Assembly: GCA_023663505.1 (NCBI GenBank)
Contig: JAMPHH010000005.1
Location: 44,803 to 108,802, forward strand
DNA: 64,000 bases
Reading direction: 5' to 3'
From: Muribaculum sp.
GTDB lineage: Bacteria > Bacillota > Clostridia > Lachnospirales > Lachnospiraceae
The position numbers and the translations under genes are program-made. Numbering within the stretch: position 1 is the first letter of the stretch; each line of letters opens with the position of its first letter. Shown piece after piece: positions 35,299 to 43,850 of this stretch. The notes under the pieces are model-generated. The model was not told where the DNA came from, did not search any database, and was given only the letters and a program-made list of their open reading frames with translations.

Positions 35299-35344
35299 TA
35301 TTCCCGCGAGCAATGAGCCAAGTCAACGAAGTTGACTTTGTGTC
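35299..35344. repeat. 46-bp CCCGCGAGC element, copy 2
   Basis: Same as 27163-27208 with the hairpin loop GAA instead of ATA. It immediately follows the YesL gene. Confidence 0.75.
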
Positions 35345-35369
35345 CGACATTTATAAAATTTGTAAAGAA

Positions 35370-35404
35370 AAGTCTATTGGCAGGATATGCTGATAGGCTT
35401 TTTT
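35370..35404 (+). terminator. Terminator of the sugar uptake operon
   Basis: AAGTCTAT pairs with ATAGGCTT (one G-U) and is followed by TTTT; an inner GCA/TGC extends the stem. Confidence 0.65.
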
Positions 35405-35407
35405 GGT

Positions 35408-35450
35408 GTAACAGTTAAGGCATGAAATGACTTGTGAGCTGAACTGTTAC
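35408..35450. repeat. AACAGTT/AACTGTT hairpin repeat, copy 3
   Basis: GTAACAGTT and AACTGTTAC are perfect inverses with a 25-base loop, followed by TTTTT, so it can also terminate. Confidence 0.65.
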
Positions 35451-35624
35451 TTTTTGGAAGTATAGATTTTGTATAGATTATGAAAAATAATTGACAATAT
35501 AGGGTATGAGATTTTGACTAGAAAGCTGTTCGGGCGCAAGGGTTCAGCCTTCAAGTCGCATGATGCGGGTGTGTGCAGCTTGGAAATGAGGATTAAATTG
35601 ACAGAAAAGGAAGGGGAATGAAGA

Positions 35625-36878
35625 ATGAGAACAAGGGCGGTCAGGCTTCACGGGGCAAATGATTTGAGGATAGACGAGTTTGAGCTTCCCGAGATCAAGG
35701 AAGATGAGATTCTTGTGAAGGTAGTGTCGGACAGTATCTGCATGTCAACCTATAAATGTGCTATTTTGGGGACGAAGCATAAGCGCGTGCACGAGGACGT
35801 GGCGCAGCACCCGGCAATCATGGGTCATGAGTTTGCAGGAGATATCGTGAAGGTTGGAGCGGCATATCAGGATCAGTTCAAGGAGGGAATGAAGTTCACC
35901 TTGCAGCCTGCCTTGAATTATAAGGGAACTATGTGGAGTCCGGGGTATTCGTATGAATTTTTTGGAGGGGACTGCACCTATTGTATTATCCCTCCCGAGA
36001 CCATGGAGACAGGGTGCCTTTTGGAGTACAAGGGACGGGCTTATTATGAAGCGTCTCTTGCCGAGCCGATGTCCTGCAGTATCGGTGCGTTCAATGCAGC
36101 ATATCATACGCAGATGGGCGTCTATCATCATGAGATGGGGATTAAGAAGGACGGCAAGCTGGCAATCATGGCGGGTGCGGGACCTATGGGCTTGGGCGCG
36201 CTGACCTATGCCCTGCACAGGGACGTGCGCCCCTCCATGGTGGTGGTGACAGATGTCAATGAGGAGAGACTGAGACGCGCGGAGGAATTATTTCCCATAG
36301 AGGAGGCAAGGGCAGATGGAATCGAGCTGCATTTTGTCAATACAGGCGCTGTCGCAGACCCCGTGGCGGAGCTTCGCAGGCTGACAGGCGGGACAGGCTT
36401 TGACGATGTGTTCTGCTATGCCCCTGTCGAGACGGTGGTGGAGCAGAGCAGCGCAGTGTTGGGAAGGGACGGGTGCCTTAACTTTTTTGCGGGGCCTACT
36501 GATCCGCAATTTAGCGCAAAGTTGAATTTTTATGATGTGCATTATAATTCCACCCATGTGATGGGAACTACCGGAGGTAATACGCAGGATATGTTGGAAT
36601 CATTGGAGCTGACCGCCGCCAAAAGGATTAATCCCGCGGTGATGGTAACCCATGTGGGAGGCTTGAACGCGGCGGTCGAGACCACGCTGAATCTCCCCAA
36701 GATACCGGGCGGCAAAAAGCTGATATACACACATTTAAACATGCCCTTGACCGCTCTGGAGGAGTTCCGCGCGAAGGGTGATGAGGACCCGAGATTTCAC
36801 AAGCTTGCAGATATCTTGGACGCCAACAAGGGGCTCTGGTGCCCCGAGGCGGAGGAGTATTTATTGAGTAATATGTAA
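35625..36878 (+). CDS. Zinc-dependent dehydrogenase of the L-sorbose-1-phosphate reductase type
   Basis: A 417-residue medium-chain dehydrogenase. Begins RAVRLHGANDLRIDEFELPE; the catalytic-zinc region reads DSICMSTYKCAILG with Cys, then GHEFAGDIVKVG with His-Glu. The nucleotide site is MAGAGPMGLGALTYAL. STYK and the long length match SorE-type sugar-phosphate reductases that act at C2 of a hexitol or ketose phosphate. It sits directly upstream of a mannitol-type PTS transporter and a PfkB kinase, in the slot usually filled by mtlD. It therefore likely oxidises the imported hexitol phosphate. Substrate is inferred. Confidence 0.82.
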   Translation: MRTRAVRLHGANDLRIDEFELPEIKEDEILVKVVSDSICMSTYKCAILGTKHKRVHEDVAQHPAIMGHEFAGDIVKVGAAYQDQFKEGMKFTLQPALNYKGTMWSPGYSYEFFGGDCTYCIIPPETMETGCLLEYKGRAYYEASLAEPMSCSIGAFNAAYHTQMGVYHHEMGIKKDGKLAIMAGAGPMGLGALTYALHRDVRPSMVVVTDVNEERLRRAEELFPIEEARADGIELHFVNTGAVADPVAELRRLTGGTGFDDVFCYAPVETVVEQSSAVLGRDGCLNFFAGPTDPQFSAKLNFYDVHYNSTHVMGTTGGNTQDMLESLELTAAKRINPAVMVTHVGGLNAAVETTLNLPKIPGGKKLIYTHLNMPLTALEEFRAKGDEDPRFHKLADILDANKGLWCPEAEEYLLSNM

Positions 36879-36883
36879 ATGCC

Positions 36884-36918
36884 CAGAGCCAAATATGCGA
36901 TGTTTATGAGGTTGGTTC
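36884..36918. repeat. 35-bp CAGAGCCAAA repeat, copy 2
   Basis: Six bases after the dehydrogenase stop. Matches the minus strand of 22803-22837 at 29 of 35 positions, all differences being transitions. It abuts the 60-bp element. Confidence 0.65.
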
Positions 36919-36919
36919 A

Positions 36920-37018
36920 TTGCAATTCACGCACATCTTCGTTGCAATTCACGCACATCAAACAGGAGGTTGCTGAATCGGTCAGGGCGTGAATTGTAAC
37001 TAGGGCGTGAATTGTAAC
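36920..37018 (+). repeat. 60-bp inverted-end repeat, copy 2, with duplicated ends
   Basis: The core 36941-37000 runs from GTTGCAATTCACGC to GCGTGAATTGTAAC and is 57/60 identical to the minus strand of 9324-9383. An extra left end (TTGCAATTCACGC at 36920) and an extra right end (GGGCGTGAATTGTAAC at 37003) flank it, so the ends are doubled like a nested insertion. Confidence 0.85.
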
Positions 37019-37084
37019 GTTGGTTCTGCAAATTGGACTGGAAATGCACAATGTTTTAGTATATGATGTAAAGGAAGGTGTAAC

Positions 37085-38941
37085 ATGAAAAACAGGGTTC
37101 AGAGATTTGGCAAATTCCTGTCCTCGATGGTGATGCCAAATATCGGAGCGTTTATTGCGTGGGGGCTGATCACGGCATTATTTATCGCTGACGGTTGGAT
37201 ACCAAATGCGGGATTAGCCTCCATTCAGCCATATATGCTGACCTATTTGCTCCCGATACTGATTGCCGCTACCGGCGGTATGCTGGTGGGTGGTGAGAGA
37301 GGGCGCGTCATGGGAGCGATCGCGGTGATGGGCTGCATCGCGGGCGTGGGAGGTACAGAGGGACAGCCCATGCTGTTGGGCGCCATGGTGATCGGACCCT
37401 TTGCCGGCTGGGTGATCAGGCAATTTGACAGACTCATGGACGGGCATACCCCCGCAGGCTTTGAGATGTTGGTCAATAACTTTTCCATTGGTATCTTGGG
37501 TATGCTCGTCGCGATTTTGGGATATTGTGTCATAGGACCGTTTATGACAACGGTACTGGCAATCTTGGCGACAGGGGTAAATATATTGGTGACATGGGGA
37601 CTATTGCCGCTTGTCGCGATATTTGTGGAGCCTGCCAAGGTACTGTTTTTGAACAATGCCATTAATCACGGTATTTTTACACCCATCGGAGCTGCGCAGG
37701 CGGAGGAGCTTGGGCAGTCCATCATGTATATGCTTGAGGCGAATCCCGGTCCCGGACTGGGCGTGCTGTTGGCATATTGCTTTTGGGCAAAGGACAAGAC
37801 GGCGAGACAGTCCGCTCCGGGGGCAGCGATCATTCATTTCTTTGGGGGAATCCATGAGATTTATTTTCCCTATGTGCTGATGAACCCGATTGTGATCGCG
37901 GCGCCCATTGCGGGCAATATCTGCGCGATTGCTTTTTATTCCCTGATGGGGTGTGGATTGAAGGCTCCGGCGTCCCCGGGGTCTATCATAGCCTTCCTAT
38001 CAATGGCGCCCAAGGATCAAGTGCTGCTTACAATCGTAGGCGTTGCGATTGCGACAGTTGTGTCATTTGTGATTGCTGCGCCGATCATCAGATTTACAGA
38101 GGGCAGGAAAGGCAATTTATCCGACGCACAACAGCAGATGCGGCAAATGAAGGCAGAGTCCAAGGGACAGGCTGAAAATGGTGGAAAGACAGGTGCTGTT
38201 GGCGACGGAATAGAGAGTGACAGAAGTGTCAGAAAGATTATTTTCGCCTGTGACGCGGGCATGGGTTCCTCTGCCATGGGTGCGACGAAATTCCGCAACC
38301 GTATCAAGGAGGCTCGTCCGGAGATCATTGTGCAAAATACCTCCGTGGACAATATTCCCGAGGATTGTGACGTGGCTGTGGTGCAGGCTGTATTGGCGGA
38401 CAGGGCGAGACAGTCCGCGCCGCAGGCAAGGCTGATCACCATTGGCAATTTCTTGGCTGATCCTGCCTTAGATGAGCTGTACAAGCAGCTTGTGTCAAAG
38501 CAGGAGACCTCGGAAGCAAAGAGCGAGGTTATCAATGCGGACGGTATCCGCTTGAAGCAGCCTTCCGTCTCCAAGGAGGAGGCGATTCGCGCCGCGGGAG
38601 AATTACTGGTGCGGCAGGGCTGTGTGGACGAGGGCTATGTGGACGCAATGATAGAGCGGGAGCGATTGGTCAGCACTTATATGGGCATGGGAATCGCGAT
38701 ACCCCATGGAACCTCGGAGGCGAAGGCTTTCGTGCAAAGGACGGGAATCGTGCTGCTGCAATATCCGGAGGGTGTGGAGTTTGGCGACGAGAAGGCTCAG
38801 CTTGTCTTTGGCATCGCGGGAGTGGGCGATGAACATTTAGAGCTTTTGGCAAAGATCTGCGACGCCTTGGAAGATGAGGAGATTCTGGAGGAAATGAAAA
38901 CCACGGACCGCGTGGAATGGATATTACAGGTACTGGAATAG
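37085..38941 (+). CDS. mtlA: PTS mannitol-type transporter, EIICBA fusion
   Basis: A 618-residue fused permease and phosphotransferase. The EIIC domain (1-340) has FLSSMVMPNIGAFIAWGLIT and GGIHEIYFPYVLMNP, the substrate motif of mannitol permeases. The EIIB domain (about 378-470) has the phospho-cysteine in FACDAGMGSSAMGA. The EIIA domain (about 490-618) has the phospho-histidine in IAIPHGTSEAK. ATG 37085 follows AAGGAAGG. It imports and phosphorylates mannitol or a similar hexitol using phospho-HPr. Full-length EIICBA is the E. coli arrangement; many Firmicutes split off EIIA. Neighbours suggest an unusual downstream pathway. Confidence 0.92.
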   Translation: MKNRVQRFGKFLSSMVMPNIGAFIAWGLITALFIADGWIPNAGLASIQPYMLTYLLPILIAATGGMLVGGERGRVMGAIAVMGCIAGVGGTEGQPMLLGAMVIGPFAGWVIRQFDRLMDGHTPAGFEMLVNNFSIGILGMLVAILGYCVIGPFMTTVLAILATGVNILVTWGLLPLVAIFVEPAKVLFLNNAINHGIFTPIGAAQAEELGQSIMYMLEANPGPGLGVLLAYCFWAKDKTARQSAPGAAIIHFFGGIHEIYFPYVLMNPIVIAAPIAGNICAIAFYSLMGCGLKAPASPGSIIAFLSMAPKDQVLLTIVGVAIATVVSFVIAAPIIRFTEGRKGNLSDAQQQMRQMKAESKGQAENGGKTGAVGDGIESDRSVRKIIFACDAGMGSSAMGATKFRNRIKEARPEIIVQNTSVDNIPEDCDVAVVQAVLADRARQSAPQARLITIGNFLADPALDELYKQLVSKQETSEAKSEVINADGIRLKQPSVSKEEAIRAAGELLVRQGCVDEGYVDAMIERERLVSTYMGMGIAIPHGTSEAKAFVQRTGIVLLQYPEGVEFGDEKAQLVFGIAGVGDEHLELLAKICDALEDEEILEEMKTTDRVEWILQVLE

Positions 38942-38952
38942 GAGGAAGCCGA

Positions 38953-39870
38953 ATGATTTACACAGTGACATTCAACCCGTCTCTTGATTATATCGTGTCA
39001 GTGGAGCATCTGACGTTGGGCGCGGTCAACCGCACAAGCAGGGAGCTCATGAACCCGGGCGGCAAGGGGGTCAATGTGTCGATCGTGCTGCGCAATCTAG
39101 GCTGTGAGAGCACGGCGTTGGGATTTTCCGCAGGCTTTACCGGGAGGGAGATTGTCAGACTTATGAAGGAGCAGAGGATAGAGTCGGATTTTATTGAGGT
39201 CGGGAGGGGATTGTCCCGCATCAATGTCAAAATAAGATCTGATGAGGAGTCCGAGATCAACGGCATGGGTCCGGAGATTGACAGCTCGGATATCGGGAAG
39301 CTATATGCGCGGTTGGACAGGCTAAAGGAAGGAGATGTGTTGGTACTGGCGGGCTCTATTCCTTCCGTGATGCCCGATACCATGTACAGCGACATCATGC
39401 GGCATCTGTCGGGGAGAGGGCTTCGAATCGTGGTGGACGCGACCAAGGACTTACTGGTCAATGTCCTGCAATACCACCCCTTTTTGGTGAAGCCCAACAA
39501 TCATGAGTTGGGTGAGATCTATGGCGTGACCCTTAATACAAGAGAGGAGGTCATTCCCTATGCCAAGAGGCTTCATGAGGAGGGCGCGGGAAATGTTCTG
39601 GTGTCAATGGCAGGGGAAGGCGCGGTGCTGATCACGGACACGGGAGCTGTCTATCAATCCGAGGCACCCAAGGGGAAGGTAGAGAACTCCGTGGGGGCAG
39701 GAGATTCCATGGTGGCGGGTTTTCTGGCGGGATACTTGGCATCGCAGGACTATGAGCAGGCGTTTTATATGGGGATATGCGCAGGGTCGGCATCTGCCTT
39801 TTCCGAGGGAATGGCGACGAGAGAAGCGGTGTGTGAACTATTAAAGCAATTTGGAAAGGAGCAAGTGTGA
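38953..39870 (+). CDS. 1-phosphofructokinase (PfkB family)
   Basis: A 305-residue kinase of the FruK/LacC type. ATG 38953 has AGGAGGAAG upstream; the open frame extends back into mtlA. It begins MIYTVTFNPSLDYIVSVEHL with TSRELMNPGGKGVNVSIVLR. The C-terminal anion hole and base lie in VENSVGAGDSMVAGFLAGYL, the PfkB signature 2. It phosphorylates fructose-1-phosphate, or a ketose-phosphate such as tagatose-6-phosphate, to the bisphosphate. Twelve bases after mtlA, so certainly in the operon. Its presence implies that the dehydrogenase product is a ketose-1-phosphate. Confidence 0.9.
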   Translation: MIYTVTFNPSLDYIVSVEHLTLGAVNRTSRELMNPGGKGVNVSIVLRNLGCESTALGFSAGFTGREIVRLMKEQRIESDFIEVGRGLSRINVKIRSDEESEINGMGPEIDSSDIGKLYARLDRLKEGDVLVLAGSIPSVMPDTMYSDIMRHLSGRGLRIVVDATKDLLVNVLQYHPFLVKPNNHELGEIYGVTLNTREEVIPYAKRLHEEGAGNVLVSMAGEGAVLITDTGAVYQSEAPKGKVENSVGAGDSMVAGFLAGYLASQDYEQAFYMGICAGSASAFSEGMATREAVCELLKQFGKEQV

Positions 39871-39994
39871 GAAGAATTTCTAGCCGCTCGCAGCCAAAGA
39901 CCTGAGAATCAGGTCTGGCAGCTTCGCGGAGAAATTCTAAGGTTCGCATGGCGAACCTTTTCTCACACTGAAGAACGCAAGGGCAGCGTTCTTC
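39864..39994 (+). terminator. Composite hairpin element starting at the PfkB stop
   Basis: The outer arms AGTGTGAGAA (39864) and TTCTCACACT (39960-39969) enclose GAATTTCT/AGAAATTC, AGACCTGA-GAA-TCAGGTCT and AAGGTTCGC-ATG-GCGAACCTT. A last hairpin GAAGAACGC/GCGTTCTTC (39970-39994) follows. The left arm contains the stop codon of the kinase gene. No U-run. Confidence 0.7.
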
Positions 39995-40052
39995 TCATCG
40001 ATTGTTTGTGCTGCCTGCGGTTCAAATTAGCAGGTTGCGGAAAGGTATGGTT

Positions 40053-40310
40053 ATGAGAGAATTTAAATATAAAATCACTGATCCGGAGGGCATTCATGCG
40101 AGACCTGCGGGGACACTGGTCAAGCAGGCGTCAGGCTACGACTGCGCCGTGAAGCTTGAAAAGGACGGCAAGGAGGTGGACGCCAAGCGCATCATGAGCG
40201 TCATGACCTTGGGGGTGAAGCACGGCACAGAGATCACCGTCAAATGTGAGGGCGAGGGTGAGGAGACGGCGATTGTCGAACTGGAGAAATTTTTTAAAGA
40301 AAATTTATAG
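40053..40310 (+). CDS. HPr-like phosphocarrier lacking regulatory Ser46
   Basis: An 85-residue HPr. ATG 40053 has AAAGG seven bases upstream. The phosphotransfer site GIHARPAG is intact (His15). The position of the HPr-kinase target is changed: where B. subtilis has KSIMGVMSLG this protein has KRIMSVMTLG, so Ser46 is Arg. It can therefore pass phosphate to the EIIA domain of the adjacent PTS but should not be phosphorylated by HPrK or act in CcpA repression, unless the neighbouring serine takes over. Part of the hexitol locus and probably a dedicated HPr. Confidence 0.88.
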   Translation: MREFKYKITDPEGIHARPAGTLVKQASGYDCAVKLEKDGKEVDAKRIMSVMTLGVKHGTEITVKCEGEGEETAIVELEKFFKENL

Positions 40311-40355
40311 ACAGCAAAATTATTTTATACTTTTACGATAAAAGGAGACGAGACC

Positions 40356-42305
40356 ATGGACATGCGGGAACAGACAATATTGAGAGCCTTATCCCATCAA
40401 TACAAGAACATCGCGGCGGCTTCCACGGAGGTCATCAATCTGCAATCCATTATGAATCTGCCCAAGGGGACAGAGCATTTCCTGACGGATATACACGGGG
40501 AATATGAGCAATTCAATCATGTGCTCAAAAACGGTTCCGGTTCCGTGCGAAGGAAGATCGACGAGGAGTTCGGCAACTCCATCAGCAGCCGCGACAAGAA
40601 AAGCCTCGCTACACTTATTTATTATCCGGAGGCAAAGTTAGAAATCGTGGAGAAGGAAGAAGACAATCTGGACGACTGGTATAAGATTACCCTGCACCGT
40701 CTGGTCAAGGTCATCAAGCGCGTCTCGTCCAAATACACCCGCTCCAAGGTGCGCAAGGCGCTTCCGGAGGATTTTGCCTATATCATAGAGGAGCTGATCA
40801 CGGAGAAGGAGGAGGTCAATGACAAGGAAGCCTATTATAACGAGATAATCCACACCATTATCCGTATCGGGCGCGCGCAGCAATTCATTATAGCGCTGTG
40901 TCACTTAATTCAGAGACTGGTGATTGACCACCTGCATATTGTGGGGGATATTTTTGACAGAGGGCCGGGACCCCATATCATCATGGATACACTCTGCGAT
41001 TATCATTCCGTGGACGTGCAATGGGGCAATCACGATATGGTCTGGATGGGCGCGGCGGGCGGAAGTCTTGCCTGCATCGCCAACGTGGTGCGTATGGCGG
41101 CGCATTACGGTACATTAGAGACCTTGGAGGAGGGCTACGGCATCAATCTGCTCCCCTTGGCGACATTTGCGATGGAGACGTACAGCGATACCGATTGCGA
41201 TGCATTTGCCATTCGCTTCAACACGGATTACAACACCAAGGATTTGAGCTTGGATACCAAGATGCACAAGGCAATATCAATCATTCAGTTTAAGCTTGAG
41301 GGACAGCTGATTATGCGCCACCCTGAATTCCATATGGAAGACAGGCTTTTGTTGGACAAGATAAATTATGAGAAAAAAACTGTGAGAATAGGTGACAGGG
41401 AGTATGCGTTGAAGGATACGGATTTCCCCACGGTGAATCCCGCATGTCCCTACGAGCTGACGGAAGGGGAGGCGTTGGTCTGCGTGCGGCTGCAGCATGC
41501 TTTCATGAAATGCGAGAAGCTTCAGCGTCATGTGCGTTTTCTCTATGCCAAGGGCGGTCTCTACAAGATATATAACGGGAATCTGCTCTATCACGGCTGT
41601 GTGCCGCTGAACGAGGACGGCAGCTTCATGGCGGTGGAGGTCTGTGGGAAAAGTTACAGCGGCAAGGCGTTGTATGATATTTTGGAGCATTACGCCCGAA
41701 GGGGATACTATGCCAAGGACAGTGCGGAGCGCGCCACGGGGCAGGATATGATATGGTACATCTGGGCGGGACCGGGCTCTCCCGTATTTGGCAAGGCGAA
41801 GATGGCTACCTTTGAAAGCTATTTGGTCATGGAAAAGGAAACTCACAGGGAGCAAAAAAACAGTTATTATAGCCTTTATGAGAAAGAGGAGACCGTGAAT
41901 GCCATCTTAGAGGAGTTCGGACTGGATACACAGGGCGCCCATATCGTAAACGGTCATGTGCCTGTGGAGCAGATTCACGGGGAGTCGCCCCTCAAGTGCG
42001 GAGGCAAGCTGTTGGTGATTGACGGCGGGTTCTCCAAGGCATATCAGAAAAAGACAGGTATCGCAGGCTACACACTGGTGTGTAATTCCCGAGGGCTGTG
42101 GCTCGCTGCCCATGAACCCTTTGAGTCCGCGGAGGCAGCGGTGAAAAACGAGTCCGATATTTTTTCGGATTTTTATGAGGTAGAGAGCTTCCCCCGAAGA
42201 AAGCTGGTGGCGGATACGGATATCGGCGTGGAGCTTCGGGAGCGTATCTATTATTTGGAGCAGTTGTTGGAGGCTTACAGGGAGGGGACATTGATGGAAG
42301 GGTAG
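40356..42305 (+). CDS. fbp: Fructose-1,6-bisphosphatase, class 3
   Basis: A 649-residue metallophosphatase of the Firmicutes class 3 type. ATG 40356 follows AAAGGAGACGAG. Metal-binding motifs of the calcineurin-like fold are visible: TDIHGEYEQFNHVLKNGSG, GDIFDRGPGPH and QWGNHDMVWMGA, with a later NGHVPV. Converts fructose-1,6-bisphosphate to fructose-6-phosphate for gluconeogenesis. It is in the same direction as the hexitol operon, 45 bases after HPr. Fructose-1,6-bisphosphate is the product of the upstream kinase, which makes co-regulation meaningful. Length is normal. Confidence 0.95.
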   Translation: MDMREQTILRALSHQYKNIAAASTEVINLQSIMNLPKGTEHFLTDIHGEYEQFNHVLKNGSGSVRRKIDEEFGNSISSRDKKSLATLIYYPEAKLEIVEKEEDNLDDWYKITLHRLVKVIKRVSSKYTRSKVRKALPEDFAYIIEELITEKEEVNDKEAYYNEIIHTIIRIGRAQQFIIALCHLIQRLVIDHLHIVGDIFDRGPGPHIIMDTLCDYHSVDVQWGNHDMVWMGAAGGSLACIANVVRMAAHYGTLETLEEGYGINLLPLATFAMETYSDTDCDAFAIRFNTDYNTKDLSLDTKMHKAISIIQFKLEGQLIMRHPEFHMEDRLLLDKINYEKKTVRIGDREYALKDTDFPTVNPACPYELTEGEALVCVRLQHAFMKCEKLQRHVRFLYAKGGLYKIYNGNLLYHGCVPLNEDGSFMAVEVCGKSYSGKALYDILEHYARRGYYAKDSAERATGQDMIWYIWAGPGSPVFGKAKMATFESYLVMEKETHREQKNSYYSLYEKEETVNAILEEFGLDTQGAHIVNGHVPVEQIHGESPLKCGGKLLVIDGGFSKAYQKKTGIAGYTLVCNSRGLWLAAHEPFESAEAAVKNESDIFSDFYEVESFPRRKLVADTDIGVELRERIYYLEQLLEAYREGTLMEG

Positions 42306-42615
42306 GGTGGAAGATGTCGGTCATGCTCATAGGCACTGATGGTCTCCTGCGTGACCCCAATGCAATATTCAATTGAATCGGTTTCTTTATACAAGTTTGA
42401 GAATGTGAGCACAGTATTAAACTGTGTTGTAAATCTTTTGCAAAAAGCATTGACAGGTAAAAGAAAATGAAATATAATACAGATATCTTAAAATTCAAGT
42501 ATTTTTCTATGGCAATTCCGCCCAAGGCAACAAAGCCTTTTTCCACTTGGATTGACAGAAAAATAAAAGCAACGGAGGGGCGGACTAGCATACGCTCCCC
42601 GTGGGGAGGTGATTT
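42306..42615 (+). promoter_or_regulatory. 310-bp gap with a consensus promoter and a hairpin hiding a ribosome site
   Basis: TTGACA (42450-42455), 17 bases, TATAAT (42473-42478) is a perfect consensus promoter. Its leader runs about 130 bases and ends with CTCCCC-GT-GGGGAG (42595-42608), whose right arm is the Shine-Dalgarno sequence of the Rpn gene at 42616. The Shine-Dalgarno is thus paired in the folded RNA, pointing to low or conditional translation. No small gene is seen here. Confidence 0.65.
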
Positions 42616-43707
42616 ATGGGAAAATATGATGATGCTATGTACAGCTATCTCTCGGATAACGGGAGGTTTGCGGATTTGTTCAACGGGGCGGTGTTTCACG
42701 GCGAGGAGGTGCTATGCGCCGACGCGCTTGAGGAGGGCTCGGGGAGGTATGTGCGGACTGGGGCGTTTCAAGGACAAGGAGCCAGTGAGGTTGAGTGCCA
42801 ACGGAGCGACGAGACTGACAAGAACAGGAAACAAAATGGACGGTCAAAGAGGAAAAACTTAGAAACGCAGAACCGATACAGGGACATTAAGAAACACCTC
42901 AAGGAAGGCGGCAGCTTCTCCGTGGTGGCGATAGAGAACCAGAGCGATACCGACTTCACGATGCCTTGGCGAATCATGATGTATGACAGCTTGGAGTATG
43001 AACAGCAGATTCGGGAGATCGAGAACGGCAAGAGACAGTCGCTTAGTCGTACAAAGAAAAACGTAAGCCACCAAGAAATAAGATTTTCGCAAGAGGACAG
43101 ACTGCACCCCGTTTACACAATCTGTCTCTATCACGGAACGAAGCCATGGGAGGGACCCAAGTGTCTTGGGGACATGATGGAATTCAAGGGTAACAAGAAG
43201 CTGCAAGAGGAGCTTTTTCACGATTACCGAATGAGCTTGGTGTGCGTGGAAGACTTAAAGGAGTTGTCCGCCTTCCAGACGGATTTGCGCCTGCTGCTTG
43301 CCGCCCTCGGCACCCGCAGGGATAAGGAAGCGATGAAGGAGCTATACCGGAGTGAAGACTTTGCAGACATATCCGCAGAGACGGCGAGAACGATAGCAAT
43401 CATGACGGACAACACACAGATACTGAAAAAACTGGACGAACAAAACGAGGAAGGGGAGATCAATATGTGTCAGGCATGGGACGAGATTCAAGAGGAATGG
43501 AGAGAAGAGGGTAGAGCAGAAGGTAGAGAGGAAGGTCGGAAAGAGGGAAAGGCAGAAGAAAGAAAAGAAGGTATCCGAATTTTCATCTTAGATAATATAG
43601 AGGAGGGCAAGTCAGGCGAGACAATCGTGGAAAAGCTATGCAGAAGATTTTCGTTAGACGTGGGAGCCGCTCAAGCCTACTACAATACATATGCCGCAAG
43701 TGTGTAG
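42616..43707 (+). CDS. Rpn family recombination-promoting nuclease
   Basis: A 363-residue PD-(D/E)xK-type protein. FADLFNGAVFHGEEVL at the N-terminus, AIENQSDTDFTMPWRIMMYD in the core and a C-terminal tail of EGR/EGK repeats (EEGRAEGREEGRKEGKAEER) are hallmarks of Rpn/PDDEXK transposase-like proteins common in Lachnospiraceae. E. coli RpnA is a DNA nuclease that stimulates recombination. The segment at about 38-80 is poorly conserved and very basic. Translation is probably limited by a hairpin over its ribosome site. The perfect upstream promoter contrasts with this block. Confidence 0.8.
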   Translation: MGKYDDAMYSYLSDNGRFADLFNGAVFHGEEVLCADALEEGSGRYVRTGAFQGQGASEVECQRSDETDKNRKQNGRSKRKNLETQNRYRDIKKHLKEGGSFSVVAIENQSDTDFTMPWRIMMYDSLEYEQQIREIENGKRQSLSRTKKNVSHQEIRFSQEDRLHPVYTICLYHGTKPWEGPKCLGDMMEFKGNKKLQEELFHDYRMSLVCVEDLKELSAFQTDLRLLLAALGTRRDKEAMKELYRSEDFADISAETARTIAIMTDNTQILKKLDEQNEEGEINMCQAWDEIQEEWREEGRAEGREEGRKEGKAEERKEGIRIFILDNIEEGKSGETIVEKLCRRFSLDVGAAQAYYNTYAASV

Positions 43708-43850
43708 AGCGGTGAAGAAAACCTGCCCAAGCTTACTACAATATATAATGTACCCTATAAGGTGGACACGGCAAGCTGAAGGGATTGCTTGGAATGTTGA
43801 TGTGAACAGAGTCAGGCAATATACAATTTAGAATATGGAGGAATAACAAT

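Larger units (their letters stand above)
35290..35624. other. 335-bp gap with two repeats, a terminator and a structured leader
   Basis: Contains the 46-bp repeat (35299-35344), a terminator (35370-35404), a hairpin repeat (35408-35450), and TTGACA at 35491, whose downstream spacing shows no good -10. Then comes a possible hairpin closed by AAGCTG (about 35523) and CAGCTT (about 35577) before the dehydrogenase gene. No gene is seen. Confidence 0.5.

Noticed and set aside
42306..42615. Frame from 42467 as a small gene before the Rpn nuclease
   Set aside because: It includes the hairpin and ribosome site of the nuclease and overlaps its coding region; no ribosome site of its own.
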